DNA from: Myxococcales bacterium
Lineage (GTDB): Bacteria; Myxococcota; Bradymonadia; UBA7976; UBA1532
Length of the DNA stretch: 64,000 bases
Direction: 5' to 3'
NCBI GenBank assembly: GCA_020633515.1
Contig: JACKDM010000009.1
Coordinates: 50,359-114,358 of the forward strand
Shown here: in pieces, positions 22,761 through 31,114 of the stretch
Numbering within the stretch: position 1 is the first letter of the stretch
Layout of the letters: the number at the start of each line of letters is the position of its first letter
The notes under the pieces: generated by a model
The model's database searches: none
What the model saw: the letters and a program-made list of their open reading frames with translations, nothing else
Told to the model about the DNA's origin: nothing
Program-made: the position numbers and the translations under genes

Positions 22761-22815
22761 GTGGCATGTGATGGATGGCATGTCATCGATGGCATGTGAC
22801 CGATCACATGCCATC
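22761..22815. repeat. GGCATGT repeat cluster ending in a perfect 12-bp hairpin
   Basis: Between two converging genes, GGCATGT occurs three times in direct order and once inverted. The last copy forms GATGGCATGTGA (22788-22799), loop CCGA, TCACATGCCATC (22804-22815), a perfect 12-bp stem. Its position fits a bidirectional terminator, but there is no T tract on either side. Confidence 0.6.
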
Positions 22816-22852
22816 AATCGCGAGTGATCGCTGGCGACTCATCGCCGGCTGA

Positions 22853-24190
22853 TCAGGGCGCGACCGCGACCGCGCCGGGGATGTTGAGACCGCCCTCGGC
22901 GAGCGGCAGCACCGCGATCTCCTCGACCACCCCCGCGCCATCGACCCACAGCGTCACCATCTGCGAGCCCGTCGCCGCCGACACCGCGGGCAGCACCACC
23001 AGCCCGTCGAGCGCGCCGCGCTGCACCATCGCCAGATCCTCGGGGAGCCCGTAGCGCAGCTCGTCGACGACCGCGTAGCCCGCCGGCTCCTCGACCAGCA
23101 CCGACACCCGCCCCGGCTCCAGCCGCGTCACCAGCGCCGTGCCCTTGTGGTGGAACCACGCCGCGCGCGCGTCATCCATGCCGGCGATCCGCTGCCGCTC
23201 CCGCAGCGCGTCGCCCTCGATCCCCAACACCATCACCTGCCCGCCCTCGTCGGAGATCGGCGACCCGTTCGGCACCAGCGCCGTGCGGCCGTCGGGCGCG
23301 ATCGCGATCCCGAACGTGTCGATGAAGTCGCCCCACAGGTCGAACGCCGCCCGCTCCCGCCAGCCGCCGTCGTCCCGCCGCTCGATCAGCCGCGTGTCGC
23401 GCATGTCGAACGGCGCGAACGCCGTCTGGCCGCCGATCAACACCGCCCGATCGGGGTCGCCGGGCATGAGCGCGAGCGTGTCGGCGAGCCGCAGCGAGAG
23501 GTGATCGGCGAGCGGCTCGAGGGTCGCGCCGCAGCCGATCGCGACGCTGTACACCCCCGAGTCGTCGCCCACGTCGCGGCGGGTGACGTGCAGGTGCTCG
23601 CCGTCGGGGTCGACGACCAGATCGGCCCAGCCGGCGCCGGGGAGCGCGATCGAGTCGACGATCGCCGGCGCGTCGTCGCCCGCCATCGCGACGGTGTGGA
23701 TGATGCCGTCCTCGCCGAGCACGACGAGGTAGTCGCCCGAGGGCAGGAAGCGCAGCCGCAGCGGCCGGGTCGCGACGTCGAGCCGCTCGCCGACCGGCGT
23801 CAGGTGCCCGTCGTCGCCGATCGCGAAGAAGCCGAGCGTGGTGCCATCGACGCCCGGCTCGGCGCCGAACGGGAACCCGACGACGGCGACCCGCGGCCGG
23901 TCGGGGTCGGGGTGCAGCGCGCGCCCGCAGGGATCGGTCTCGACCCCGGGCCCGGCGTCGACCGCCGCGTCGGCCTCGGCGTCGGCGTCGGCGTCGACCG
24001 CCGCGTCGGCCTCGGCGTCGGCCTCGGCGTCGAGCGTGGGCAGCGCCTGATCCATCGGCCCGGGATCGAGCCCGCGGTCGCGCCCCGAGCCCGCGTCATC
24101 GGCGAGCGCCGGCCGCCGCGGGGCCTCGTCGTCACAGCCCGCGACCGCGATCGCCGCCCACAGCGGCGCGCACAGCAACACCCGACGCAT
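22853..24190 (-). CDS. secreted lipoprotein, probable beta-propeller
   Basis: 445 residues. The ATG at 24190 has GGAGGTGA just upstream. Lipobox VAGC follows a short hydrophobic stretch. Residues about 25-85 are a low-complexity Asp/Ala/Glu linker built from TCGGCG-type hexanucleotide repeats. The remaining 350 residues are repeated strands with motifs such as RPRVAVVGFPFG, LRLRFLPSGDYLVVLGEDG and VDPDGEHLHVTRRD, which resemble a six- or seven-bladed propeller of the lactonase/YncE type. No catalytic residues can be assigned, and the function is unknown. Tail to tail with DUF4180, separated by the hairpin cluster. Confidence 0.75.
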   Translation of the reverse strand: MRRVLLCAPLWAAIAVAGCDDEAPRRPALADDAGSGRDRGLDPGPMDQALPTLDAEADAEADAAVDADADAEADAAVDAGPGVETDPCGRALHPDPDRPRVAVVGFPFGAEPGVDGTTLGFFAIGDDGHLTPVGERLDVATRPLRLRFLPSGDYLVVLGEDGIIHTVAMAGDDAPAIVDSIALPGAGWADLVVDPDGEHLHVTRRDVGDDSGVYSVAIGCGATLEPLADHLSLRLADTLALMPGDPDRAVLIGGQTAFAPFDMRDTRLIERRDDGGWRERAAFDLWGDFIDTFGIAIAPDGRTALVPNGSPISDEGGQVMVLGIEGDALRERQRIAGMDDARAAWFHHKGTALVTRLEPGRVSVLVEEPAGYAVVDELRYGLPEDLAMVQRGALDGLVVLPAVSAATGSQMVTLWVDGAGVVEEIAVLPLAEGGLNIPGAVAVAP

Positions 24191-24372
24191 CGTCACCTCC
24201 GACTTCGGGCCGGCGAGTGTGCCACGAGCGCCGGGGTCGACGCACGCGGCTCCTGACAGCCCGCGCCTCACCCGCCCGCGCGCCGATCGCGCCCCGCCGC
24301 GACCGCGCCGCCGCCGGGCGCGCCCCCGGTGACACCGCCGCCGCGCCCGCTCCACACCGGCGCGTGTACAAC

Positions 24373-24401
24373 TTGCGGCGCATGTATCGCACATGTAGGA
24401 T
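24373..24401 (+). promoter_or_regulatory. promoter with a dyad in the spacer
   Basis: TTGCGG (24373-24378), a 17-nt spacer and TAGGAT (24396-24401) about 48 nt before the barrel-protein ATG. The spacer contains CATGT-ATCGC-ACATG (24381-24395), a perfect 5-bp dyad that could be an operator. The rest of 24191-24449 shows nothing else. Confidence 0.5.
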
Positions 24402-24449
24402 AACGCAACACACGACGGCCCGACCCGCCGCCGCCCCGGGAGGACGCGC

Positions 24450-25232
24450 ATGCCCCGCTCGCTGATCGCCCTGCTCCGCAGCCTCGCCGCCGCCGCCGCG
24501 CTCCTCGCGACGACCCCCGCCGCGGCCAACGAGTTCGCCGCGCTCGACCGCATGGCCGCCAACAGCCGCTTCGGCGTGCAGACCGACTTCACCCACGACG
24601 GCGCCGCCGACATGCTCCCGCGCACCGAGATCTTCGGCCGCTACCAGATCGACCGGAACCTCGGCGTCTACGCGCAGTTCCCCATCACCCACATGCTCCC
24701 CCAGCAGGGCGAGGGCGAGACGGCGATGGGCAACCTCGAGCTCGGCGCCCACCTCCGCATCCCGCTCGGCGGCGCCAAGGTCGTCTTCCGCATCGGCGTC
24801 GCGCTGCCCACCTCGCACCTCGAAGACCGCAACGCCGAGGCGCTCCTCCGCAACGCCTGGCCCCGGCTCACCGACTTCGCGCAGCAGCTCCCCGAGACGA
24901 CGAGCATCCGCGCCAGCATCTCGCCCATGGCGGCGGCCGGCGCCTTCTTCTTCCGCGCCGACCTCGGCGCCGACGTGCTCCTCGACGCCGACGACCGCGA
25001 CTCCAAGCTCCTGCTCCGCGCCAACCTCGGCGTCGGCGCCTGGATCAAGTCGGTCGCCATCACCGCCGAGTTCGTCAACCTCGGCAACGCGCAGGAGCTC
25101 GCCAAGGACGCCTTCGCCCACACCGTCGGCGTCTCGGTGCGCCACGGCGTGCTCTACACCGCCATGACCGCCCCGATCGACGAAGACCGCCTCATCTACG
25201 CCTGGACCGTCGGCGTGCAGGGCACCCCCTGA
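24450..25232 (+). CDS. outer membrane beta-barrel protein
   Basis: 260 residues. The ATG at 24450 is preceded by GGGAGGAC and gives a signal peptide (LLRSLAAAAALLATTPAAA|NE). The mature chain is a run of amphipathic strands (RTEIFGRYQIDRNLGVYAQFPIT, LELGAHLRIPLGG, VVFRIGVALPTS, FFFRADLGADVLL, LLLRANLGVGAWI), as expected for a small barrel of the transporter/OmpW-like size. There is no recognised family motif. It is transcribed from its own promoter; the GNAT gene converges 9 nt after its stop. Confidence 0.75.
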   Translation: MPRSLIALLRSLAAAAALLATTPAAANEFAALDRMAANSRFGVQTDFTHDGAADMLPRTEIFGRYQIDRNLGVYAQFPITHMLPQQGEGETAMGNLELGAHLRIPLGGAKVVFRIGVALPTSHLEDRNAEALLRNAWPRLTDFAQQLPETTSIRASISPMAAAGAFFFRADLGADVLLDADDRDSKLLLRANLGVGAWIKSVAITAEFVNLGNAQELAKDAFAHTVGVSVRHGVLYTAMTAPIDEDRLIYAWTVGVQGTP

Positions 25233-25241
25233 GCCACGCGC

Positions 25242-25817
25242 TCACGGCGGCGGCGCCCAGGTGATGCCCCGCTCCTCGCACGTCAGCGCGTAGACCTCGA
25301 CGTCGCGCCACGCCCCCCGCGCCAGCACCCGCCCGATCGCGCGCCCCTCCCGCCGGAAGCCCACCTTCGACAGCACCCGCAGCGACGCCGCGTTGCCCGG
25401 CTCGACGCACGCCTCGACGCGGTGCAGCCCGAGCGCGCCGAAGCCGAGCGCGACGAGCCCGCCCGCGATCTCGGCGCCGTGGCCCCGGCCGGTGTGGTGG
25501 TTGAAGACGTGGTAGCCGATGTTGCCGCTCCAGGCGCCGCCGAGCAGCACGTCGAAGATCGTGCCGGTGCCGACGAGCGCGCCCGCCCGGTCGACCGCGA
25601 ACCACACCGGCCGCAGCGTCGCGCGGCGGGCGGTCAGATCGGCGATCAACGCCTCGAAGTCGGCCCGCCTGCGCGCCTCGGGCGGCCTCGGCGCCACGTC
25701 GTGCTCGCCGACCGGCGGACCGGCGGCGGCGTGGGCGGCGACCCAGGCGTCGAAGTGGCGCAGGCTCGGGATCTCGAGGCGGAGGCGGCGGGTGACGTGC
25801 TCGGCGTCGAGTCGCAT
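25242..25817 (-). CDS. GNAT family N-acetyltransferase (RimJ/RimL-like)
   Basis: 191 residues from the ATG at 25817; an upstream in-frame ATG adds 12 unlikely residues. GNAT features: LRLEIPSLRHFDAWV start, PVWFAVDRAGALVGTGTIF (beta4), GNIGYHVFNHHTGRGHGAEIAGGLVALGF (motif A, acetyl-CoA loop RGHGAE), and VEPGNAASLRVLSKVGFRREG (motif B). This is the RimJ/RimL subgroup that acetylates N-termini or small molecules; the substrate is unknown. There is no clear Shine-Dalgarno. A weak TTGTGC-18-GAACCT ends 6 nt before the ATG, so the mRNA may be leaderless. Confidence 0.9.
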   Translation of the reverse strand: MRLDAEHVTRRLRLEIPSLRHFDAWVAAHAAAGPPVGEHDVAPRPPEARRRADFEALIADLTARRATLRPVWFAVDRAGALVGTGTIFDVLLGGAWSGNIGYHVFNHHTGRGHGAEIAGGLVALGFGALGLHRVEACVEPGNAASLRVLSKVGFRREGRAIGRVLARGAWRDVEVYALTCEERGITWAPPP

Positions 25818-25859
25818 GGCGGCAGGTTCGCGCACGCGCACCGCCCCGCACAAGCGCGG

Positions 25860-25888
25860 TTGCTCACCGCCGCCGCCGGGCGCATCAT
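25860..25888 (+). promoter_or_regulatory. putative promoter of the Ntn-hydrolase gene
   Basis: TTGCTC (25860-25865), a 17-nt spacer and CATCAT (25883-25888), 27 nt before the ATG at 25916. The leader contains GAGGAGG. It lies in the 98-nt gap with the divergent GNAT gene. Confidence 0.4.
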
Positions 25889-25915
25889 GCGCCGCGCTCG
25901 ACCCGAGGAGGCGTG

Positions 25916-26851
25916 ATGGAGCCGATCGTGCTCTCGACCTGGAGCTGGGGCCGCACCGCCTGCGCGCGCGCCGGCGAGATCCTCACCGCCGGCGGCGGCC
26001 TCGACGACGCCATCGAAGAAGGCACCGTCGCCGTCGAGCTCGACCCCACCGCGATGACGGTCGGCTACGGCGGCCTCCCCAACGAAGACGGCGTCGTGCA
26101 GACCGACGCCCTCTTCATGCGCGGCAGCACCCTCGAAGCCGGCGCCGTCGCCGCGCTCGAAGGCATCCGCACCCCGATCCGCGTCGCCCGCCGCGTCATG
26201 GAGCGCACCCACCACGTCCTCCTCGCCGGCCCCGGCGCCCAGCGCTTCGCCATCGAGCAGGGCTTCGCGCTCGAAGACATGCTCACCCCCGCCGCCGCCG
26301 AGCGCCACGCCCGCTTCGAGGCCGAGGGCGCCTCCCCCTTCCGCCGCGGCCACGCCCACGACCACGACACCGTCTGCGTCATCGGCGCCGACGGCCGCGA
26401 GGCCATCGCCGCCGTCTCCACCTCGGGGCTCGGCTTCAAGATGCCCGGCCGCGTCGGCGACTCCCCGCTCGTCGGCGCCGGCGCCTACGCCGACGCCGAG
26501 GTCGGGGTCGCCGCGGCCACCGGCGTCGGCGAAGAGATCCTCCGCGCCGTCGCGAGCTACGCCGTCGTCGAGCGCATGCGCGCCGGCCTGCACCCGATGG
26601 CCGCCGTGCACGCCGTCCTCGCCGAGATGGTGCGCCGCCGCGGCGACGTCATCCGCGCCCGCGAGAGCCAGGTCGGCCTCATCGCCGTCCGCCGCGACGG
26701 CGCGCTCGGCTACGGCGCGATCTGGAAGGGCTTCGAAGCGCCCGTCTGGCGCGCCGGCCGCGTCGAGACCCTCGTGCCGGAAGCCCCGCTGCTCGGCTCC
26801 AGCCGCCGCCACGAAGACCCCGCCGCCTGGGACCAGCCCGAGCGAAGCTGA
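25916..26851 (+). CDS. isoaspartyl peptidase / L-asparaginase-type Ntn-hydrolase
   Basis: 311 residues. The ATG at 25916 has GAGGAGG 5-11 nt upstream (a GTG at 25913 is possible). It belongs to the N(4)-(beta-N-acetylglucosaminyl)-asparaginase / asparaginase 2 family, made as a precursor that cleaves itself before a nucleophilic Thr. That Thr is Thr152 in HDHDTVCVIGADG. Other motifs: AVELDPTAMTVGYGGLPNEDG, VVSTSGLGFKMPGRVGDSPL (substrate loop) and GAGAYAD. There is no signal peptide, so it is probably cytoplasmic, releasing aspartate from asparagine, isoaspartyl peptides or glycoasparagine; the exact substrate is not determined. The alpha/beta hydrolase follows after 70 nt. Confidence 0.9.
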   Translation: MEPIVLSTWSWGRTACARAGEILTAGGGLDDAIEEGTVAVELDPTAMTVGYGGLPNEDGVVQTDALFMRGSTLEAGAVAALEGIRTPIRVARRVMERTHHVLLAGPGAQRFAIEQGFALEDMLTPAAAERHARFEAEGASPFRRGHAHDHDTVCVIGADGREAIAAVSTSGLGFKMPGRVGDSPLVGAGAYADAEVGVAAATGVGEEILRAVASYAVVERMRAGLHPMAAVHAVLAEMVRRRGDVIRARESQVGLIAVRRDGALGYGAIWKGFEAPVWRAGRVETLVPEAPLLGSSRRHEDPAAWDQPERS

Positions 26852-26921
26852 ACCGCCGCCCGCCCGGCGACCCGCCGCCGCGGTCGCGCATCTCGACCCC
26901 CAACCGAGAGGAGGGGGACCC

Positions 26922-27722
26922 ATGCCCATCATCGAGATCGCCGGCCGGCCGCTCTACTACCAAGACACCGGCAAGGACGCGCCCGCCATCGTGCTCGTGC
27001 ACGGATTCCTGATGGATCACCGCATGTTCGCGCCGATCGTCGCCGCGCTCGAAGACGAGTTCCGCGTCATCGCCTACGACACCCGCGGCTTCGGCCAGAG
27101 CGGCTGGGACGGCAAGCCCTTCGACCTCTACGACGAGGTCGCCGACTGCGTCGCGCTCCTCGACCACCTCGGCGTCGAACAGGCCGTCATCGGCGGCATG
27201 TCCCGCGGCGGCTACATCGCGCTCCGCCTCGCGCTCCGCCACCCCGAGCGCGTCCGCGCGCTCGTCCTCATCAGCACCCGCGCCAGCGCCGACGAAGAGC
27301 CGGTCCGCGCCCTCTACCGCCAGACCCGCGACGCCTGGCGCGACCACGGCCCCATCGACCCGATCATCGACGGCCTCGCCGGCGGCATCCTCGGCCCCCA
27401 AGAGACCGTCGGCGAGCTCTGGAAGACCTGGCAGCCCGTCTGGCGCGGCTACGACCCGCAGGCCATCGCCGCCGGCATGGACGCCATGATCGAGCGCGAC
27501 GCGCTCGAAGACCGCCTCGGCGAAATCCCCCACCCCGCGCTCGTCATCCACGGCGACGCCGACGTCGGCGTGCCCGTCGAGACCGGCGTCCAGCTCGCCG
27601 ACAAGCTCCCCGGCGCCCGCGGCCTCCTCCGCTACCCCGACGGCCACCACTCGGTCGCCCTCACCCACGCCGCCGCCATCATCCCCCCGCTCCGCGACTT
27701 CCTCCGCGCCCACGGCCGCTGA
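26922..27722 (+). CDS. alpha/beta-fold hydrolase
   Basis: 266 residues. The ATG at 26922 is preceded by a strong AGGAGGGGG. It has a complete catalytic triad: nucleophile Ser94 in the elbow GGMSRGG, Asp214 in HGDADVGVP and His242 in DGHHSVALTH, plus the oxyanion motif LVHGFLMDH. It resembles 3-oxoadipate enol-lactonase/haloperoxidase-type esterases (start GRPLYYQDTG). There is no signal peptide. The substrate is not predictable. It lies in the same direction as the Ntn-hydrolase gene and may be cotranscribed. Confidence 0.92.
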   Translation: MPIIEIAGRPLYYQDTGKDAPAIVLVHGFLMDHRMFAPIVAALEDEFRVIAYDTRGFGQSGWDGKPFDLYDEVADCVALLDHLGVEQAVIGGMSRGGYIALRLALRHPERVRALVLISTRASADEEPVRALYRQTRDAWRDHGPIDPIIDGLAGGILGPQETVGELWKTWQPVWRGYDPQAIAAGMDAMIERDALEDRLGEIPHPALVIHGDADVGVPVETGVQLADKLPGARGLLRYPDGHHSVALTHAAAIIPPLRDFLRAHGR

Positions 27723-27730
27723 CCCGGCGG

Positions 27731-27760
27731 TTGCGCCCCGCGCCGCCCGCGGTCGATAAT
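27731..27760 (+). promoter_or_regulatory. promoter giving a leaderless mRNA
   Basis: TTGCGC (27731-27736), an 18-nt spacer and GATAAT (27755-27760, five of six consensus bases), then 7 nt to the ATG at 27768. There is no ribosome site. Confidence 0.5.
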
Positions 27761-27767
27761 CCCCGCC

Positions 27768-29351
27768 ATGCGGCCCGCCCTCCTCCTCCTCGCGCTCCTC
27801 GCCCTCCCCCACCCCGCCGTCGCGGCCGAGAAGCTCGCCGTGCTCGAGCTCCACAACCCCGCCGGCCTCGACCAGCAGGCCGCCGACTACCTCACCGACC
27901 GGATCCGCGCCGCCGCGCTCACCACCCTCGGCGACCGCGTCCGCGTGCTCACCCGCGAGAACCTCGTCGCGCTGTTGCCCCCCGGCGCCGACCTCGCCGA
28001 CTGCGCCGGCGCCGCCTGCGAGGTCGAGCTCGGCCGCCGCCTCGGCGCCGGCTACGTCATCAGCGGCGAGCTGCTGCGATTCGGCCCCGCGCTCAAGCTC
28101 AACCTCAAGCTGCACGCCACCGCCGACGCCACGCTCCTCGCCGCCGAGGCCGCCTCCGGCGACGACGTCGCCGCGCTCGAAGCCGCCGTCGCGCCCACCA
28201 CCGCCGCGCTCCTCGCGAAGCTCCCCGCGCCCGCGCCCGCCTTCGCCCCGGCCGCCATCGCGCTCCCCGCCGTGCCCCCCATCACCGCCGAGGTCGGCCC
28301 GCTCGCCGCCGTCGACTTCGCCGCCGTCGACACCGACCTGCTCGACCGCCTCCAGACCGCGCACCGCCTCGACGCCGATCCGAGCGCCCGCGCCACCGAC
28401 AAGGCCGCCGCCTGGCGCGCCGTCGCCGGCCGCGCCCACGGTGAACAACGCGACCGCGCCCGCGAACGCGCCCGCCAGTGGAGCGCCCGCGCCACCGCCG
28501 AGCGCCAGCGCGCCGCCGCCGCCCGCGAAGCCTGGGACCGCTACCGCGCCGACCGCGACAAGCTCGCCCGCCTCCTCGCCTACGACGATAGCGTCGTCTC
28601 CCCCGCGCAGAAGGCCGCGTGGCAGCAGGCCTTCGACGCCGCCTATGCCCCGTGGCAGGCCGACTTCGCCCGCCTCGAAGGCGGCATCGACTGGGTCGAG
28701 CTCGAAGGCGGCGACTTCGAATGGGAGCGAAGCAAGGAGCGCGCTCGCGTCGAGCCCTTCGCGATCAGCCGCACCGAGATCACCCAGCGCCAGTACCGCG
28801 CCTGCGTCGAGGCGGGCGCCTGCACGCCCATCGACTGGCACCGGTGCGTCGCCGGCGCCGCGCTCGCGACGCCCGTCGCCGAGCGCTTCGGCGCCGACGA
28901 CCAGCCCGCCGTCTGCGTCACGTACGCGCAGGCACGCGCCTACGCCCGCCACGCCGGCGGCCGCCTGCCGACCGTCACCGAGTGGATCCATGCCACCCGC
29001 GACGGCGAGATCCGCGGCGGCTACCCCTGGGGCGATGCGCCGCCGAGCTGTGATCGGGTCGTTTTCATGAACGCCCGGAGCGGCTACGGCTGTGGGCGCC
29101 GCACCACCTGGAGCGTCTGCGAGCGCCCACGCGGCAACACCCGCCACGGCCTCTGCGACATGATGGGCAACGCGGCCGAGTGGGCCAGCCCGCCCGTCGC
29201 CGACGCGCCCTTCCCGATGCGCGCCGCCCGGCCGGTGGTCGTCGGTGGCAGCATCGTACATGCCCAGCTCAACCCCGCCCGGGTCGATCGACCCGACCCC
29301 GAGAGCGGCTATGCCTACATCGGCTTCCGGGTGGTCCGCGACGCCAGATGA
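27768..29351 (+). CDS. secreted protein with CsgG/TolB-like N-domain and formylglycine-enzyme-like C-domain
   Basis: 527 residues with a signal peptide (ALLLLALLALPHPAVAA|EKL). Residues about 22-160 resemble the nucleotide-free CsgG/TolB-N fold: KLAVLELHNPAG, RVRVLTRENLVALL, CAGAACEVELGRRLGAGYVISGELLR. A charged helical region (about 200-300, many Arg/Ala) follows. The C-terminal 225 residues are an FGE/SUMF1-type domain: WVELEGGDFEWE, ISRTEITQRQYRACVEAGACTP, GRLPTVTEWIHATRD, DMMGNAAEWA and IGFRVVRDAR. The two active-site cysteines of true formylglycine enzymes are not evident near the C-terminus, so a structural or binding role is more likely. This gene arrangement is common in myxobacteria. 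Confidence 0.85.
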   Translation: MRPALLLLALLALPHPAVAAEKLAVLELHNPAGLDQQAADYLTDRIRAAALTTLGDRVRVLTRENLVALLPPGADLADCAGAACEVELGRRLGAGYVISGELLRFGPALKLNLKLHATADATLLAAEAASGDDVAALEAAVAPTTAALLAKLPAPAPAFAPAAIALPAVPPITAEVGPLAAVDFAAVDTDLLDRLQTAHRLDADPSARATDKAAAWRAVAGRAHGEQRDRARERARQWSARATAERQRAAAAREAWDRYRADRDKLARLLAYDDSVVSPAQKAAWQQAFDAAYAPWQADFARLEGGIDWVELEGGDFEWERSKERARVEPFAISRTEITQRQYRACVEAGACTPIDWHRCVAGAALATPVAERFGADDQPAVCVTYAQARAYARHAGGRLPTVTEWIHATRDGEIRGGYPWGDAPPSCDRVVFMNARSGYGCGRRTTWSVCERPRGNTRHGLCDMMGNAAEWASPPVADAPFPMRAARPVVVGGSIVHAQLNPARVDRPDPESGYAYIGFRVVRDAR

Positions 29352-29357
29352 CCGCTC

Positions 29358-30119
29358 TCAGCCCACCGGCCCGCAGGCCCCGCCGCCCGCGTCATCGCGC
29401 AGCGACCACGGCGGCCGCGGCGTCTCCGGCTCGATCGGCAGCGTCTCCAACGTCTCCCGCAGCTCGGCGCACGGCCCCGTCGCCCCCGGGAACTCCGAGT
29501 CCCACTCCGGCAGATCATCCATCGACTGCCCCGCCCCCCAGCACTGCACCTTGCCCACCGCGTCGAAGACCACCCGATAGGGCCGCGCCGCCGCCGCCTT
29601 GTCATCGGCCACCAGCGTCCCGCTCACCTCGGCCCGCACCGCGCCCGTCGCCAGATCCATCGCGAAGCCCACCGTCGGCGCGAAGTCGGCGTAATCGACG
29701 CCGCCGAGCCGCGCGGTGAACCGCATCGCGCCGAAGTCATCGGCGAGCACCGTGCGCTCGACCATCAGATCGCTCATGCCATCGCGCATCATCACCAGCG
29801 CGAACGCCTCATCGCCCGCCGACGCCAGCCGGGTGACGTCGCGGGCCTCGGGGCTGTCGGGGAGGAGCTTCTCGACGGCGCCCCAGCCGAGCGTCATCGA
29901 CGCGCTGTAGCCACCGCCGTCATGGGCGCGGATGCGATAGACCGGTGGGTTGAAGTCGACCTCGGAGGTCTCTTCGCCCCCGTTGATGAGCCCGGTCGCG
30001 ACCAGCTCTATTCGCTCGATCGGGGCCCGGTGGATGACCTGCTCCTGACACTCACAGCCCACCGCCGTCACCAGCAAGGCGACCAGCGATGGGAGTGTCC
30101 GGTTCATGTCGACCACCAT
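29358..30119 (-). CDS. lipoprotein of unknown function
   Basis: 253 residues from the ATG at 30119, which has GGGAGG a few nt upstream; a second ATG at 30107 (MNRTLPSL) is possible. The N-terminus ends in the lipobox TAVGC. The mature chain contains CECQEQ, then mixed beta segments (IERIELVATGLING, FNPPVYRIRAHDGGGYSASMTLGWG, AMRFTARLGGVDYADFAP) and a Pro-rich C-terminus with three Cys. There is no recognised domain. It converges with the FGE-like gene (6-nt gap). Confidence 0.7.
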   Translation of the reverse strand: MVVDMNRTLPSLVALLVTAVGCECQEQVIHRAPIERIELVATGLINGGEETSEVDFNPPVYRIRAHDGGGYSASMTLGWGAVEKLLPDSPEARDVTRLASAGDEAFALVMMRDGMSDLMVERTVLADDFGAMRFTARLGGVDYADFAPTVGFAMDLATGAVRAEVSGTLVADDKAAAARPYRVVFDAVGKVQCWGAGQSMDDLPEWDSEFPGATGPCAELRETLETLPIEPETPRPPWSLRDDAGGGACGPVG

Positions 30120-30164
30120 ACGCCTCCCTGACACGGAGATCCAGGCGACTTCCACCGCATGGAG

Positions 30165-30199
30165 AAAATAGAAGGAAAATAAGCTTCGGGCCCCGAAGC
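30165..30199 (-). terminator. intrinsic terminator of the ndk-rlmN-mtnP-pfkB operon
   Basis: On the minus strand, GCTTCGG-GGC-CCGAAGC (30183-30199 on the plus strand, 7-8 bp stem) is followed by TTATTTTCC. It lies 10 nt after the stop of the PfkB gene. Stem plus T-rich tract is the standard Rho-independent form and the best terminator in the window. Confidence 0.8.
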
Positions 30200-30208
30200 C
30201 TTCCCCCG

Positions 30209-31114
30209 TCAGGCGCGGATCATCACCAGGAGCTCTTCCATGCGAGCGTCGACCGCCGGCCGATCGAGCGTCAGCAGCCGATCGAGGCTGAACCCCTGAC
30301 ACGTGAAGCTCGCCAGCACCGTCCCGGTCAGCACCGCCCGCCGCAGCGTCGCGAAGTCGGTCGCTCCCGCCATCGCGAGGCTGCCCATGACGCCCGCCGC
30401 GAAGGTGTCACCGGCCCCGGTCGGATCGATCACCTCGCGCAGCGGCACCGCCGGCACGACGAAGATCCCCTCCGGGTGGAACAGCAGCGCCCCGTAGGCC
30501 CCGCGCTTGACGACGAGGATCTTCGGCCCCATCGCGCGCACCGCGTCCGCCGCGAGCCAGATGTTGCTCTCGCCCGCGAGCTGCCGCGCCTCGGTCTCGT
30601 TGATCACCAACAGGTCGATGCGCCGCAGCACCTCGAGCAGCGCCGCGCGCTCGCCCTTGATCCAGAAGTTCATCGTGTCGGCGCCGACGAGCTGCGGGTC
30701 GTCGAGCTGGTCGAGCACGTCGAGCTGAAGCTTCGGGTGGATGTTGCCGAGGAACGCGATCGGCGTGCTCTTCCACGCCGCCGGGATCCGCGGCTGGAAG
30801 TGCTCGAAGACGTTGAGCCGCGTGTCGAGCGTCTCGGCGTCGGCGTCCTCCGCCGCGTAGCGCCCGCGCCAGCGGAACGTCGGCCCCGTGACCTGATCGA
30901 GCCCGCCGAGGTCGACGCCCCGCGCCCGCATCGCGTCGAGGTGCGCCGCCGGGAAGTCGTCGCCGACCACCGCCACCAGCCGGATCGGCGCGAACAGGCT
31001 CGCCCCGACGCTGAAGTAGTTGGCCGAACCCCCGAGCGCGTTCTCGCGCACGCCGTGGGGGGTCTCGAGATCATCGAAGGCGACGCTGCCGACGACGAGG
31101 ATCGGATGGGGCAT
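30209..31114 (-). CDS. PfkB-family (ribokinase-like) sugar/nucleoside kinase
   Basis: 301 residues. The ATG at 31114 overlaps the mtnP stop (TGATG). It is a cytoplasmic ribokinase-fold kinase: N-terminal GG motif NALGGSANYFSVG, and the C-terminal signature DPTGAGDTFAAGVMG containing the anion hole and catalytic base Asp. It lacks clues that fix the substrate. Coupling to methylthioadenosine phosphorylase suggests a purine-salvage substrate such as adenosine or a ribose derivative, which is inference from context. Last gene of the ndk operon, followed by a clear terminator. Confidence 0.92.
   Translation of the reverse strand: MPHPILVVGSVAFDDLETPHGVRENALGGSANYFSVGASLFAPIRLVAVVGDDFPAAHLDAMRARGVDLGGLDQVTGPTFRWRGRYAAEDADAETLDTRLNVFEHFQPRIPAAWKSTPIAFLGNIHPKLQLDVLDQLDDPQLVGADTMNFWIKGERAALLEVLRRIDLLVINETEARQLAGESNIWLAADAVRAMGPKILVVKRGAYGALLFHPEGIFVVPAVPLREVIDPTGAGDTFAAGVMGSLAMAGATDFATLRRAVLTGTVLASFTCQGFSLDRLLTLDRPAVDARMEELLVMIRA

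Noticed and set aside
24191..24372. Sigma54 site TGGCACACT upstream of the lipoprotein at 24190
   Set aside because: The -12 element GC at the required spacing is missing.
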